From: Bugula neritina
Lineage: Eukaryota; Bryozoa; Gymnolaemata; Cheilostomatida; Bugulidae
Length of the DNA stretch: 64,000 nt
Direction: 5' to 3'
Assembly: GCA_964035545.1 (NCBI GenBank)
Contig: OZ037765.1
Location: 5,081,698-5,145,697 of the forward strand
The first letter of the stretch is position 1. Each line of letters opens with the position of its first letter. Position numbers and translations under genes: made by a program. The notes under the pieces were generated by a model. That model saw only the letters and a list, made by a program, of their open reading frames with translations, had not been told where the DNA came from and made no database searches. This document shows, in pieces, positions 13,701 to 24,700 of the stretch.

Positions 13701-14910
13701 CAAAATTAAAACCATGACAAAAAATGATGTCACTTAAAATTGGGTTTATCCTTTGAAAGCTTTTGCATAGAGAGACTTACAGTTTTATAAAGGCAAAGCT
13801 AGTTATTAAGATGGTGGATAAATTCACTTTTTTTTAAAAGATCTAATAATATTGCTACAATGCTTATAGAATGGAAACTCTCGGAGTTTAGAAATAGAAA
13901 TCAATGAAGTGCAAATATTGCAACCGTACAATGAAGCAGAACATATCTTTAATTTTCCTCTCCCGAGCACCACTTACACTGCCAGCTTTAAAGCTTCAAG
14001 AGAAGGCAGTTATGCTTTTTCTGAATCAGTCGCTTTTACAAGCCCTGATGGAGGTAGGCTATTTTAGTTTTGCTGTTTGTAAGCTGTACCGAGTACATTT
14101 GAGTAGGTAACATAATATTTTTATTTAATTTTATTTTTTAATATATTTAATATATTCAATAATTATAGGCACAGTCACTTGCAAAGAGTCACATCAATTT
14201 ATTTATGATAAAAACTTAACACTTTTAAATTGAAAATTATTGTTAATAAATGCAGTATACTAAGCTATGGCAGTTTTTGTAAAAAACTATCAACAATTTC
14301 GTCAACTGCTTTCTAGCAATGAATTAAGTAAACTTGTACTTGGTACAACTATCAACTTGCTGTTAATTATGCAAACTTGTATGAGTTGAAATAATGCATA
14401 AAAACAAAAAGAAGCTTATGACAAATTACTGAATGGGTTGATACACCCTCTTTAAAGCAATATGCCCTACCTATGAGATTTGATACACTGTTAAAAAATA
14501 ATTCTCTGCTGCTCAATCATAACCAAAAACTGAGGCGCGCCCCTTATGCCACTAGGCGGTCTAGCGCAATGTCACCATTGATGTAAGTTGATGTAAATAA
14601 CCAAAACTTAAAACAAATAATATATTCTATAAATCATATTTATATCAATGTGTTACAGATGTGTCATGAATACATATGTATAGAAACAGCCTGCAAGAGT
14701 AACAACTGCATATTATTAGGCCTTACAGAATTACAATTCTAAAACCTTTTAGACACAAAATTGCTTTATAGCCATTGAAATAAAACTAAACTCACCTGTG
14801 AAATTATTATTTCTTTTTTAGTAAAGAGATTAACAGCATCTGCTGTGAGTCATCACCTACCCACTTTGTTATGGTCTTTGGTTGTTCTGGTACCTATCCT
14901 ACTGCTATAG
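6246..14910 (+). CDS. secreted/GPI-anchored Ig and fibronectin-III-like protein
   Basis: Eleven exons join in frame to 1440 nt (479 aa): 6246-6319, 6625-6737, 7321-7431, 7881-8024, 9210-9403, 9723-9864, 10674-10831, 11420-11528, 12611-12732, 13870-14053, 14822-14910. Residues 1 to about 23 form a signal peptide; an upstream in-frame open stretch from 6198 offers an alternative start. Ig domain 1 (about 26-146) ends with the C-strand motif DSATYTCEHG. Residues 148-259 form a beta module without clear Ig cysteines. A second Ig (260-348) ends DVGDYRCNGVNY. Residues 349-450 look fibronectin-III-like. The last exon ends in a hydrophobic tail (LLWSLVVLVPILLL, then stop), typical of a GPI-attachment signal or a very short tail anchor. 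The likely role is cell-surface adhesion or recognition, by family only. Exon 2's acceptor (after 6624) was chosen because it alone keeps phase with exon 1; 6617 is the alternative. Confidence 0.8.
6815..7160. mobile_element. possible SINE-like insertion with poly-G tract
   Basis: A more GC-balanced stretch inside an intron. The minus-strand reading near 7085-7130 contains GTTTGAATCC, resembling a Pol III B box, and an 11-base G run lies at about 7145-7155. It could be a decayed tRNA-derived element. The evidence is weak and no target duplication was identified. Confidence 0.25.
7673..7732. repeat. TA microsatellite (about 30 units)
   Basis: An uninterrupted TA dinucleotide run of about 60 bases in the intron between exons 3 and 4 of the Ig-domain gene. 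Confidence 0.97.
12733..12962. repeat. intronic minisatellite starting at a splice donor
   Basis: About nine imperfect copies of a unit of roughly 26-31 bases with core GTACTTAGCAAACAGTTGAG. The first copy begins at the donor GTACGTACTTAGC of exon 9 in the Ig-domain gene. Short and long units, differing by an extra TATAA-rich segment, alternate. Confidence 0.9.
13150..13425. mobile_element. candidate tRNA-derived SINE (family B)
   Basis: At 13155-13215 the DNA looks like a tRNA head: GGGTTAGGGTATCCGCC resembles an A box, followed by a GATTCTGGGC B-box-like stretch. Near 13360-13415 it contains CTTTGTCCTGTT then GTAGCGG, which recurs at about 48910-48950 in the lectin-receptor gene. Two copies of a tail suggest an interspersed family. 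The boundaries are uncertain. Confidence 0.4.
13505..13664. mobile_element. foldback MITE, copy 1
   Basis: Inverted ends: the left reads GATGCAGTAATAGAGAAATT and the right ATATCTCAATTTCTCTGCTA, ending CTGCTCC. The same termini occur in the element at 20252-20366, so this is a repeat family. It is about 160 bp, non-coding, and lies in the intron between exons 9 and 10 of the Ig-domain gene. Confidence 0.6.
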
Positions 14911-15153
14911 ACATCTACGGGAGACAGGAAGTTGTTGCACAACTAAATGGTCTTTAGCAGTGAAATGTCCAAATCAATAATGTTAAAGTTGAATACAAGT
15001 TATACATGTAAATTATGTGATCAACATTTGTATTTTTATGTGAGCTGTGAACGTTATTTAAAAACCCACAAAATTTTGGTTGAGCTGAGATAAACATTGT
15101 ATTTTCGTTAAATGTTATATGTGCAAGTTTTGTTCCATGAATTATGCTTTTTC

Positions 15154-15159
15154 AATAAA
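15154..15159 (+). terminator. AATAAA polyadenylation signal
   Basis: A canonical AATAAA about 245 bases after the stop codon of the Ig-domain gene, giving a plausible 3' UTR end. Confidence 0.6.
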
Positions 15160-15851
15160 CAACTTTTCGAGAAGATAAAATGCGTTTTTTAAAAATAATG
15201 TTGGACTTTGTGAACAAAAAATCAGTCTTTGTTATATTATACTGGCATATTCAGTATTTGGAGCTGTGGAAGCATGCATCCCAGACTATTAATATTTCAT
15301 TCCAGCATTACTATGGCACAAACTTATAAAAGATGAATTTATAACTAATAGATAAATTTTGTATATGGTAATTATTTTAAGATATAAAATCTATGATAAA
15401 GATATTTTATTTGTAAGGAAAATTAAAGTTAAACCTCCCAAGCGTTATATCTTGGTTCAAAAAAGTTGTAACAATTAACACAACATACATTACATATACA
15501 TTACTGCAAAATAATGTTCTATCATGTGGATAAAATGAAGTGAAAATAATTCAGAGAAATATGGTAAATATGGAGCATAGCTTACAGAGCATTATAGTGG
15601 CTCTCAGCTAACATTATTAAGGGGGGGAGGGAGAGGGTTCGTTGCTAATATGCAGCTTCATTTCCTGGAGTTGTCAACTTTTTAATAATGTTCCTTTGCA
15701 ATACTGTGTCAAAGGCAGCTAGGAGTAAACAAAACTGCAGACTGCAAAGAGCACAGCAGAGAAAACAGGATAACTTATTTCAGTACCTTTGTGATTATTT
15801 TTTATTCTTTTGACTTTTTATCAATTTATCTCCAGTTATAAGGATATTCAA

Positions 15852-15993
15852 TAAAAGCCCGATGACAGCATATCTAACTATAAAGAACCGGACTAAACTA
15901 AACTTTTTATTTGTGATGAGTTATTACAAATAACAAAAAAAGTTTAATTTAGTCTAGTTCTTTGTGGTTAGATATGCTGTCATCGGGCTTTTA
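15852..15993. mobile_element. long palindrome / foldback element
   Basis: A 142-bp near-perfect inverted repeat. The left end TAAAAGCCCGATGACAGCAT matches the reverse complement of the right end, and complementarity continues with few mismatches through arms of about 60 bases to a short loop near 15920. It is probably a snap-back MITE. A transcribed hairpin, such as a small-RNA precursor, cannot be excluded. Confidence 0.7.
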
Positions 15994-16638
15994 ATAAAAT
16001 ATAGAAAGCAAATACAACTGCAAAGAGCATTGAACTATAATTACAGTATATTGTAATAGAACAAACAAAATTAGGTCTACATTATATTAGTACTTTTATG
16101 ATAGCCACTAGGTAGTCTAACAAAAATGAAATCACACAAAATTGCTGAAAATATCAGGTAGGTGCTTCCTAGAGCACACAACTCCTAAATAAGTTTATTT
16201 TTACACAATATCTCACAAACCTTAAACTTGCAAAATAAAAGTAAATGAACGACACTAAGCTAGTTAACAGTATAAAAGCTGCATTTTAACAAGTCAACTA
16301 TATTTTACAGCAAAGCTTAAAAATATAACATATATAAACTTGCTTTTGACTAATTTTAAAAGAACCATATGTGTCATAAACAATTATTGAAAACTCCAGC
16401 TTTTAATAGAAAGTATTTTTACCACACAATAACGATTTTGTGTTTTCAAACAATACAAGAAAAAAAATCAACATTTTTAAACTAAATTGTTATTTTTTAT
16501 AGTTACCAACAGCATGAATAATTTAATAAAAACACTATGAGCTAAATACTTGTAGTACAAGTGTATTCTAGCAGTGAGCTAAATAGTTCCAGCAAGACAT
16601 GCAGCTCTCATTAATGCAGCAGAATGTAACATGAGTCA

Positions 16639-19301
16639 TCAAGTAGCCTCTGCTGTTCCCAATGTCCTTGGAGTTACGGGCATAGACAGGCCTGCCATTT
16701 CTGTAGACTGAGGATTTACAACATCTGAGGGGCTACAGTCGTACCCCAACTTCTTCATGTCTTTAGTAATGATATTGAATGTGACCGTGACATAGCCTTG
16801 AGATCGCACTCTGGTAACTGCAACATTGTAGTTGGACATACAGTAAATGTTTTAAATAATGTCTGCAAGTAATTTTTTCTAATGAAGGTTGGTAATAATA
16901 AGTTATAGATACATTCGAAATATATTCTTTACACTGATTGCCATAAACCAGATGCAACTCTATATCAGGCCATGTATAGTATTTTTCAGCAAAGAAAGTT
17001 GTTTTTATGCCAATACTTTAGATTTTTCAACATGAAAACCATTAAAACCTTATGAAAACAAACAAATCCTGTAAGCGTTGTTTCAAGAGCAAATCTTATA
17101 TATTTTGGTGCACAGCACAAGTAATAAATTTACTGGAAATGTATTTCTATGACTCAGCAAACAAAGAAAAATGTCTATTTGTTTCATTATAACCTGAAAA
17201 ATTCAATTGTCCTTCTTCATTATTAGTCTTTAAAATTCAGATTTATTGTCGTTGAAGCAGTAGTGTAATTAATCATTGCATAACTCCATTGGTAAAGCAA
17301 AACAGAAAATAGCACAGCATGAAAATTAAACAAAACGTTAAACATTATTTTGTGACTTTATACTACATTCACTGAACTAATATACAAGCAGAAACACTCT
17401 CAACTTAATATATACAGATTTGTTTATCAAACCTTCTCTCCCTTCGCCCTGAGCCACCACTTTCTGATCAACATATTCTGGACGTCTGCCAATTATCCAG
17501 CTGATGAACTTCTGAAACTTGGAGGTGGATTCAGGAACAAACATGGGTATCCTTCTGGTATGTCTTCAACATATGCATATGTTGAAGTTACCACACAGGA
17601 TACACACTAAATGTGTTTGTGTAATATGTTAAATTATGTATTGGAAAACAAACGCAGAAGGTACATAGAGTAGTAAAGAAATAGCCATACCACTGTAGCA
17701 ATTATAAAAACAATATATTTTATCAATTAAATATTAATAAGTTGAGCAAAAGTAAATTAGCTTGAAAAACCATCCGATTATCAATCATGAAAAGACAATT
17801 TTAGTTGCATATAGTTTTACTAAGTAATGAAATCTAATAAACATAATAGTCTACCTGCCAGGAGTTGTGGGTAGATGGCATGCACCATAACCCCGCACGA
17901 CGCCTTTACCAAACATGTCTAACCCATACACACTCAGCACCAGCTGCGGCCCTGTGGAATAACAGGAGACAATGATGACTAAAGAAACAAATTTGATGGG
18001 TAGAGATCAAATTGAAATAGTGTGTAATAATATAGCAGAATGCAAGACAATACTTACAAAATGAATAAATGAGAGTTTAGAAAAACTTCAGTAATATTCA
18101 ACAGGAGTAATAATTAGTAACATAACAGTAAAAACATACATCCATAAGGATTTGTGCTTTTAAAGGTAACATCTAAAGGAAAATTCCAAATGAAGATTTG
18201 TCGATCATCTGTACTCTTTTTAGCTGATTGAGTGAACCCTTCCTCTAGCCCCTGAATAACATACACAATATGCTAATACATGTTGGTGCACTTAGCAACA
18301 AAACAGACAACCTGCAATATTTAACCGGGTAAAGATTCAGCAACAAATTGTTAAACTCTAAATATCACATGTGGTTCAGTTTAGCCTGCGTCTAATTAGC
18401 AAAGACATTAAATTTAATGATCTTTTTGGGAAGAAATTTATCAGATGTCTAAAATGTTGAACCAGATGTAAACACTTACTGTTGTGATGACCCAGTCTTG
18501 TCCATATGTAAAGCAGTACTTGCAGTAAATGTCATCAAACTCAGGAAACTACAAAAAAATGATTGGCTACCTGTAGTGTGATCGAAAAATCACAATAACA
18601 TGATGATTATTATTGAAAAAAGCATCTTTACAGACTTGAAGTTACACACTACACAGACATTGAAACTTTTGATAATATCTACATTAAAACATATGCTTAG
18701 ATGCTAACAGCACTTCCATTAACAGTCATGATGAGTAATAGCAGTAGCCTAATAACAAAAAACAGCACATCTTACGAGTTAATAATGTTGTGCATTGTTC
18801 ACATTGTATAAAAATAATTTAAAAGTAAATTCTAAATGCCTATAAAGATGACGCAATTATAATAATTATCATGTATTGCAACTGAAAACTAAACAAAAGC
18901 AATTTATTTCTTGTTTAAATTGTTCAATATCTGTTTTTAGTTATTCCATATTTTACAGTAAACTAAAGTGATAGTAATAACGTAGGCAATATTTAATTGC
19001 AGTTTAGTAACTAAAATGCAATTCAGATCAGATGTAAAACTTTCTAAACTCTTAGAGTTATACTAGTAGTAATACTGATACTCGGTCTCATTGTCATTCA
19101 TGATTCACTCATTGTGATTTTAAATTTAAAGCGTTTAGCAAAGCACATAACATTAAATTGCTTTCAGAATACAAGTTTACTTAACTCAATTAAAATATTA
19201 TAAAAACTACACTTATACATTAAACTAAACTGAAATACCTCAGCAGTTTCTATTTGCCCTCCCAGCATAACCAAAAACACAGAATTTGTGCCGACCGCCA
19301 T
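16639..19301 (-). CDS. B9D1: B9 domain-containing protein 1 (transition-zone/MKS complex)
   Basis: B9D1 is a B9 (C2-like) domain protein of the Meckel syndrome complex at the ciliary transition zone, which gates membrane-protein entry into cilia. Six minus-strand exons join exactly in frame to 642 nt (213 aa): 19239-19301, 18480-18548, 18140-18251, 17855-17951, 17433-17554, 16639-16817. Family landmarks: the N-terminal [15 protein letters not shown], then [48 protein letters not shown], and [20 protein letters not shown] followed by KKLGYD. Length is close to the usual roughly 200 residues and all segments are present, so the gene looks complete and functional. The start was chosen at ATG 19301, where alignment to the family begins. 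The last roughly 25 residues are lineage-specific. Confidence 0.97.
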
Positions 19302-20417
19302 GTTGGCTTCTATTGTTACCTCGCAATACCACCTAACTACAAAGCGTACTAGATTGGCTACTGAACACCCAACTAATTTTGATAAAAACAAGTTAAAACT
19401 TTAGCCCGCTAAATACGCTTGCGTTTTCCGGTTTAAAAACATGTGCAGGAAGTTGATGCAAAATAAAACCTTCGGAGTGACGAGCTGCTCGAGTCTATTT
19501 TTCAACACAGTTATGCGAGAAAGTGTGTTGCACATTTTATTAGATGTAAAAAGATCATTGCTTTAAAATAATAATGATTGAGTGATAATTACAATATTCA
19601 AGCTCATACTTAAGTTCACTTTCAATCGCGTAAAACTCAAACTGAAAAAATCAGAATGAGAATCAGAATGATTATGATCACTTGGTGGACTCTCAGTCCG
19701 AGTCTCCTAGTCCTGGCTTACACTTACAGTTAATGTTATGGTTCATTTTTTGTTTACTCATTAATAATTAATTATTATTGTTAACTGAGCATTGTATCCC
19801 GTTTTAAAATAAGTAACTATCATTATTTAAAATTAATAATTTGATGACTACACTTAGTCTTACTCCTAATTTTACTAAACCATTCACCTTCAATTTTGTA
19901 ATTAATAACTTTCAGTTAGTGTTACACTCACTCTAACTTTGACTTTGAATTTTGGTCTTATCAACATTATAACCCAATTATGATTGGGTGACCATGATTA
20001 CTGATCAGGTAAATAATTTTCTTGTGCCAGATAAAGTTCAAAATGAAGATAATAAAAGAAAAACTGTAGCATTCTGAGTTTTCTATTCTATTGCACGATT
20101 ATTAATTTGTATACACATAATGATAATCCAATAGATTCTGATTAATGCCTAATTTATATTTTGAATTATTCTAGAGATTGTATGCACCTTGTGTTCAAGA
20201 GTTATTTGCGTTGATTCAAGCAACTATCTGCTGCTTACATTATAACCATTAGGAGCAGTAATGGAGAAATTGAAATAGCCTAAGTTCTTTAATTTTTTTT
20301 TATAAATTTTTTGCTACTTTTCTAATCTAAAACATAGGCTTTTCTCAATTTCTCTATTGCTGCACCTACCTCATTATAACACAGATATCTTGCTAATGTA
20401 GGGGCTGTACACCATGG
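19302..20417. other. B9D1 upstream region
   Basis: AT-rich DNA upstream of B9D1 (minus) and left of the LTR element. It presumably contains the B9D1 promoter near 19302-19500, which is less AT-rich. A foldback MITE lies at 20252-20366. Nothing else is recognised. Confidence 0.5.
20252..20366. mobile_element. foldback MITE, copy 2
   Basis: A 115-bp element with inverted ends. The left reads GGAGCAGTAATGGAGAAATT; the right ends CAATTTCTCTATTGCTGCAC(C). It shares its termini with the copy at 13505-13664. A TA may be duplicated at the flanks, which would fit a Tc1/mariner-type MITE. The class is inference. Confidence 0.6.
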
Positions 20418-20722
20418 TGTGGTGGTTCGTGGAACTACCAGCAGCACGACATGTAGGGTCGCGTAATTGACCCGGAACAATGGATAGCCAATTAGCGTAG
20501 TTGATAGTTAGCAGCAATTGTAGTTTCCCGCTGCTAACTCAGTCGAAGCTAGAGTGTGAAATAGATTAGATGTGTAACTTGTTTGGAGATAATGTATCGT
20601 TTTTATAATGTATAATTGTGTGTAAAATATACTCGTTCACTCGACTTATCCTGGTGCAGTTCTATAGTAAATAAATAGACTCTCTGGATAGCACATCAAC
20701 CCTAAATCTGAAAATCTTAACA
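20418..20722 (+). repeat. 5' LTR
   Basis: 305 bp beginning TGTGGTGGTTCG and ending AAAATCTTAACA. It contains a TATA-like TTTTTATAATGTATAATTG and an AATAAATA sequence usable as promoter and polyadenylation signals. Identical by eye to 27606-27910. Confidence 0.95.
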
Positions 20723-20723
20723 G

Positions 20724-20740
20724 TGGTGGCAGCAGTGGGA
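20724..20740 (+). other. putative primer-binding site
   Basis: TGGTGGCAGCAGTGGGA begins two bases after the 5' LTR. It starts with TGG, as expected for complementarity to a tRNA CCA end. The primer tRNA was not identified. Confidence 0.5.
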
Positions 20741-20753
20741 TAGTGCATCCAAG

Positions 20754-21707
20754 ATGGAGACTGAAAATGCTGGAACTCAACCACCGGCAATCGAAGGTGA
20801 GCGTAGAGACAATGCTGTAGAGACAATGCCTGTTAACCATGTAGTAGAAGAGCGAAGGGTTCCGCGAGAACTAGCTGAGGACCGCTACAGGTTAAAGGCG
20901 CCCACCTTCACGGGTGAAGAGGAGGTGGAACAGTTTATCCAAGAGTTTAGCGACGTAATGGACGTCGCTCAGTGGCCCCCTAGGGTGGCCTTGCTGAAGC
21001 TTAGAATGGCATTGATGGACAAAGCCAAGCCCTATGGGCTGGGCGTAGACATTGATAATATCTTTGCTTCTCTGCGGGCCCGCTTTGGCCTCTCTGCTAC
21101 AGATGCCAGGGCCCGATTGCAGAGGTTGCGGCGTGATCCCCGCACCCCGCTGCGGGAGCATGCCGCCGCGGTCATGAAGCTGGCACAGATCGCGTACAGC
21201 GACTTGCCCCCAGTCAACCGCGAGAGGTATACCCTCGACGCTTTCATAGCATCTGTCGACGATCTGGGTCTCCACCACCAGTTTCTAGCTAAGGGAGTCA
21301 CCACCGTTGAAGATGCTCTGACTGAGGGGGAAGCTTACCTCCTAGCTAATCAAATGCATAAAAGTCGCGGAAGCTCCCGCCAAGTGGAGATAGACCGCGC
21401 AGACACGGCCGCGGGACAAGGGGAGGAAACCCCCGCCGCGGCTGCCGTGTCCCAGTTGGCGACGGCATCAAAAGTCACTCAACTGACGGACATGCTAGCC
21501 AAGCTGATAGCAACACTGACACCACAAAACCCAGTGAGTACCGCCCCTGAGCCCATGCGGCCATCGGCGCCGCCACAGGGAGAAACGGTCAGTTTTTGCT
21601 GGGAGTGCGGAAATCAAGGGCATTTCCGCCGATATTGTCCCTTCCTAAATCAGGGGTTAAACTACCGCGGCCCGCAGATGTTCCCACCTTCCGCGGGCCG
21701 ACGATGA
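20754..21707 (+). CDS. gag: Gag polyprotein of the Gypsy element
   Basis: A 317-aa structural protein that would assemble the particle and package RNA. The first ATG after the leader opens the frame. Residues about 45-200 form a helical capsid-like region, and residues about 282-295 are a single CCHC zinc knuckle (CWECGNQGHFRRYC, spacing C-x2-C-x4-H-x4-C). The ORF ends at TGA 21705-21707 and overlaps pol in the -1 frame. A strong splice-donor sequence (AAG/GTGAGC) lies at codon 15, position 20796/20797. Confidence 0.93.
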   Translation: METENAGTQPPAIEGERRDNAVETMPVNHVVEERRVPRELAEDRYRLKAPTFTGEEEVEQFIQEFSDVMDVAQWPPRVALLKLRMALMDKAKPYGLGVDIDNIFASLRARFGLSATDARARLQRLRRDPRTPLREHAAAVMKLAQIAYSDLPPVNRERYTLDAFIASVDDLGLHHQFLAKGVTTVEDALTEGEAYLLANQMHKSRGSSRQVEIDRADTAAGQGEETPAAAAVSQLATASKVTQLTDMLAKLIATLTPQNPVSTAPEPMRPSAPPQGETVSFCWECGNQGHFRRYCPFLNQGLNYRGPQMFPPSAGRR

Positions 21708-24700
21708 AACCTCCAGGGAAGAAGAAACGCAGGTCACCCAGACGGGTACCGCGTACTGGCAACCAACAGTGGCAACAGCCACGACGGACCAGCAAGGGGC
21801 TTCGCCCCGCAGCTGCCTTTTCTATGCCCCTTCACAACAGATTCACAGGGCTACAAGTCCAAGAATCTGGATGGGAGCCCACAAAGGTAGCTGAGAATCT
21901 AGCCTCGGCACCCCCGAGGCCTACCTACCACCGCCCTAAGAGACCTCCTTCGCGACCCAAAGCGAGGGAGGTACTCCCTGCGAGAGTAAGGCCTGAAGGG
22001 AGAGTTCAGGTGCAGCCCCATGGGAACAGCTATTTCTTGCCCGGTAAACTGGAAGGCAAAGCTGTTACTTTCCTCATTGATTCGGGCTGTACCACAAACC
22101 TCTTAAGCCGCCAACTCTTCGACACCCTCAGTACTAGGGTCAGGGGCGAGATGGAAGCATACGAAGGGGAATACGGCACCCTCGCTGACGGGTCGTGCCT
22201 TCCCTTCTATGGTATAATTGAGCTGACGGGACGAGTCTGTGATCAAACGATCCAAGAGACGTTCATCGTCAGTCAGCTCAAGGAGGATGCTATCCTCGGG
22301 ATGCCGTTCCTTAAACGGCACGGATGTCACATAGATTTTAGCAGATCTGCAATGATGATGTCCGGGCGGGAACTCGCCTGCGTCGACAAGTTCGGCCGCC
22401 CTTTAGTGGGAGGTGTGCAAGTGGTACGCAACCGTATCATACCAGGCCGCTCCCGGGCTACCATTCACTGCAGGGTGAATAGTAGCCGGATCTCTGGACT
22501 CGGGGTGGTTGAAGGCGCGCACGAAAAGATCCAACTTGCCAGCAGTCTGAATCAGCTGACTGAGCAAGGGGAGATCTTAGTGCAGTGCGTCAACCCCTTT
22601 ACCGAGCCTATCAAGCTCCCGGCTGGGTCGATGCTGGGCCGTTTTCACTCTGTTCAGGAGGGAGACGTAGGCCCGTCGCTGGGTGATGCGACGGAGGCAC
22701 CCCCTCAGTGCCCTATTCAGGGACGAGGGGCAGTCCCAACACATCTCCGGGAGTTATACGAAACAGCCAGTGGCGGCTGCGCGAGTAACAGAGAACGCCA
22801 AGCTATGGCCAAGTTACTACGCGACTACGGTGATGTGTTCAGCAGCGGAGAGCATGACGTGGGACTGACTGGAATTGTCAGACACGAAATACCGCTGACT
22901 GCAGGGACAGTCCCTGTCCGGCAGCCCACACGCAGGCTGGGGCCGGAGAAAGAGAAGGAGGTTAGCCGACAAGTACGGGATCTTCTGGACCGGGGACTGA
23001 TAGAGCCCGTCCATAGTGCGTGGAGCTCGCCAGTCGTACTGGTCCGGAAGAAAGACGGCAGTTGGCGGTTCTGTGTGGACTACCGCAAACTCAATAGCGT
23101 AACCATACAGGACGCCTACCCTCTACCTCGTATTGACGAGTCATTGGACGCCCTAGCCGGCAGCAAGTACTTCAGTACGTTAGACTTGCTAAGCGGCTAT
23201 TGGCAGGTTCCTCTGAGTCCCGACGCCCAAGAGAAAGCGGCGTTTATCACACGGGACGGTTTGTGGAAGTGGAAGGTGCTGCCCTTCGGGTTAACCTCCG
23301 CCCCAGCCACCTTCCAGAGGCTGATGGAACAAGTCCTTAGCGGACTCCATTGGAAGACACTGCTGGTCTACCTCGATGATGTCATCGTAATCTCTCCAGA
23401 CTTCGAGACACATGTCAGTCGTCTGCAGGAGGTTTTCGAGAGACTCCGAGGTGCCGGTCTTAAGCTCAAACCTTCCAAGTGCGCTCTATTGCAGCCGGAG
23501 GTCAAGTATCTGGGGCACGTTGTCGGTCGAAACGGCGTGGCAACGGATCCCGAAAAGGTACGGGCAGTAGAAGACTGGGTCACCCCCCAAGACTTGACCG
23601 GACTCCGGGCTTTCTTGGGGCTGGTAGGGTATTACAGGCAATACATACCAGACTTTGCGGGCATAGCCCAGCCGTTAAACCGGCTCACCGCAAAGGGAGT
23701 GACGTGGCAGTGGACTCCAGTCGAACAAGAAGCGTTCGACCGCCTCAAGGGCTGCCTACTAACGGCGCCCATCTTGGCCTACCCAGACCCCACTCTGGAG
23801 TACATCCTAGACACGGACGCCAGTGACCAAAATGTTGGCGCTGTGCTGTCACAAGTGCAGGAAGGCCGAGAGGTAGTAGTAGCCTACTACAGCAAGTCTC
23901 TCTCACCCGCTGAACGAAATTACTGCACTACCCGCAAGGAGCTGCTGGCAGTAATCAAGTCAGTGAAGCACTTCAGACCATACCTATATGGCAGGAAGTT
24001 CCGGCTGCGTACGGATCATGCCTCGCTGATCTGGTTGTGCAGGAGAGCAGAGCCCTCTAGTCAGGTCGCCCGGTGGCTCGAAATCCTAGCTGAATTCTCA
24101 TACCGGATCGAACATCGACCGGGCAAGAGACACAGCAATGCGGATGGGTTGAGTCGCCGACCTGACGGAGGTTGCAAACAGTGTCTCAACATCGAGAGGA
24201 GGGATGGAGGTCCCCCACGATGCGAGTTGGAGACGCTGGCTCATCACGGAGCACCGTTTGACTGGGATCAAGGTCAACTCCGGCAAAGAGTTGATGAGTC
24301 CCCGGAGGATGTACAAAACCTCCGCGCCAACCCTGTACTGGCCGGTAATGTTCGAGAGCTGAAGAAGCTCCAAGAAGAGCTGCCTGGAGTCGTGGCAGAC
24401 ATATACCGGGCCAAAAGGGAAGGGCGACGACCCAGCGAGGAACGCATACGACAGGGATGCGCCGAGTTCCGGCTATACTGTCAGCGTTGGGACTCGCTGC
24501 GGATCGGGCAGGATGGGTTGCTAACCATCTCTCTAGCTGCCAGCGGCAGACACCCGGAAAGGAAGAGGGTAGTCTGCCCCACAGCCATCCGCCGTGAGTT
24601 GATTTGGGATACTCACAAGCAGGCCCACGCAGGGGTCAAGCGAGTGATGTCCAAATTACGACTCCGGTGGTATTGGCCGCAGATGGAGCGTGACGTCCGG

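Larger units (their letters stand above)
14911..16638. other. convergent intergenic region
   Basis: The 3' ends of the Ig-domain gene and of B9D1 face each other here. It holds a polyadenylation signal (15154) and a long palindrome (15852-15993). The remainder is AT-rich without recognisable coding sequence. Confidence 0.6.
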
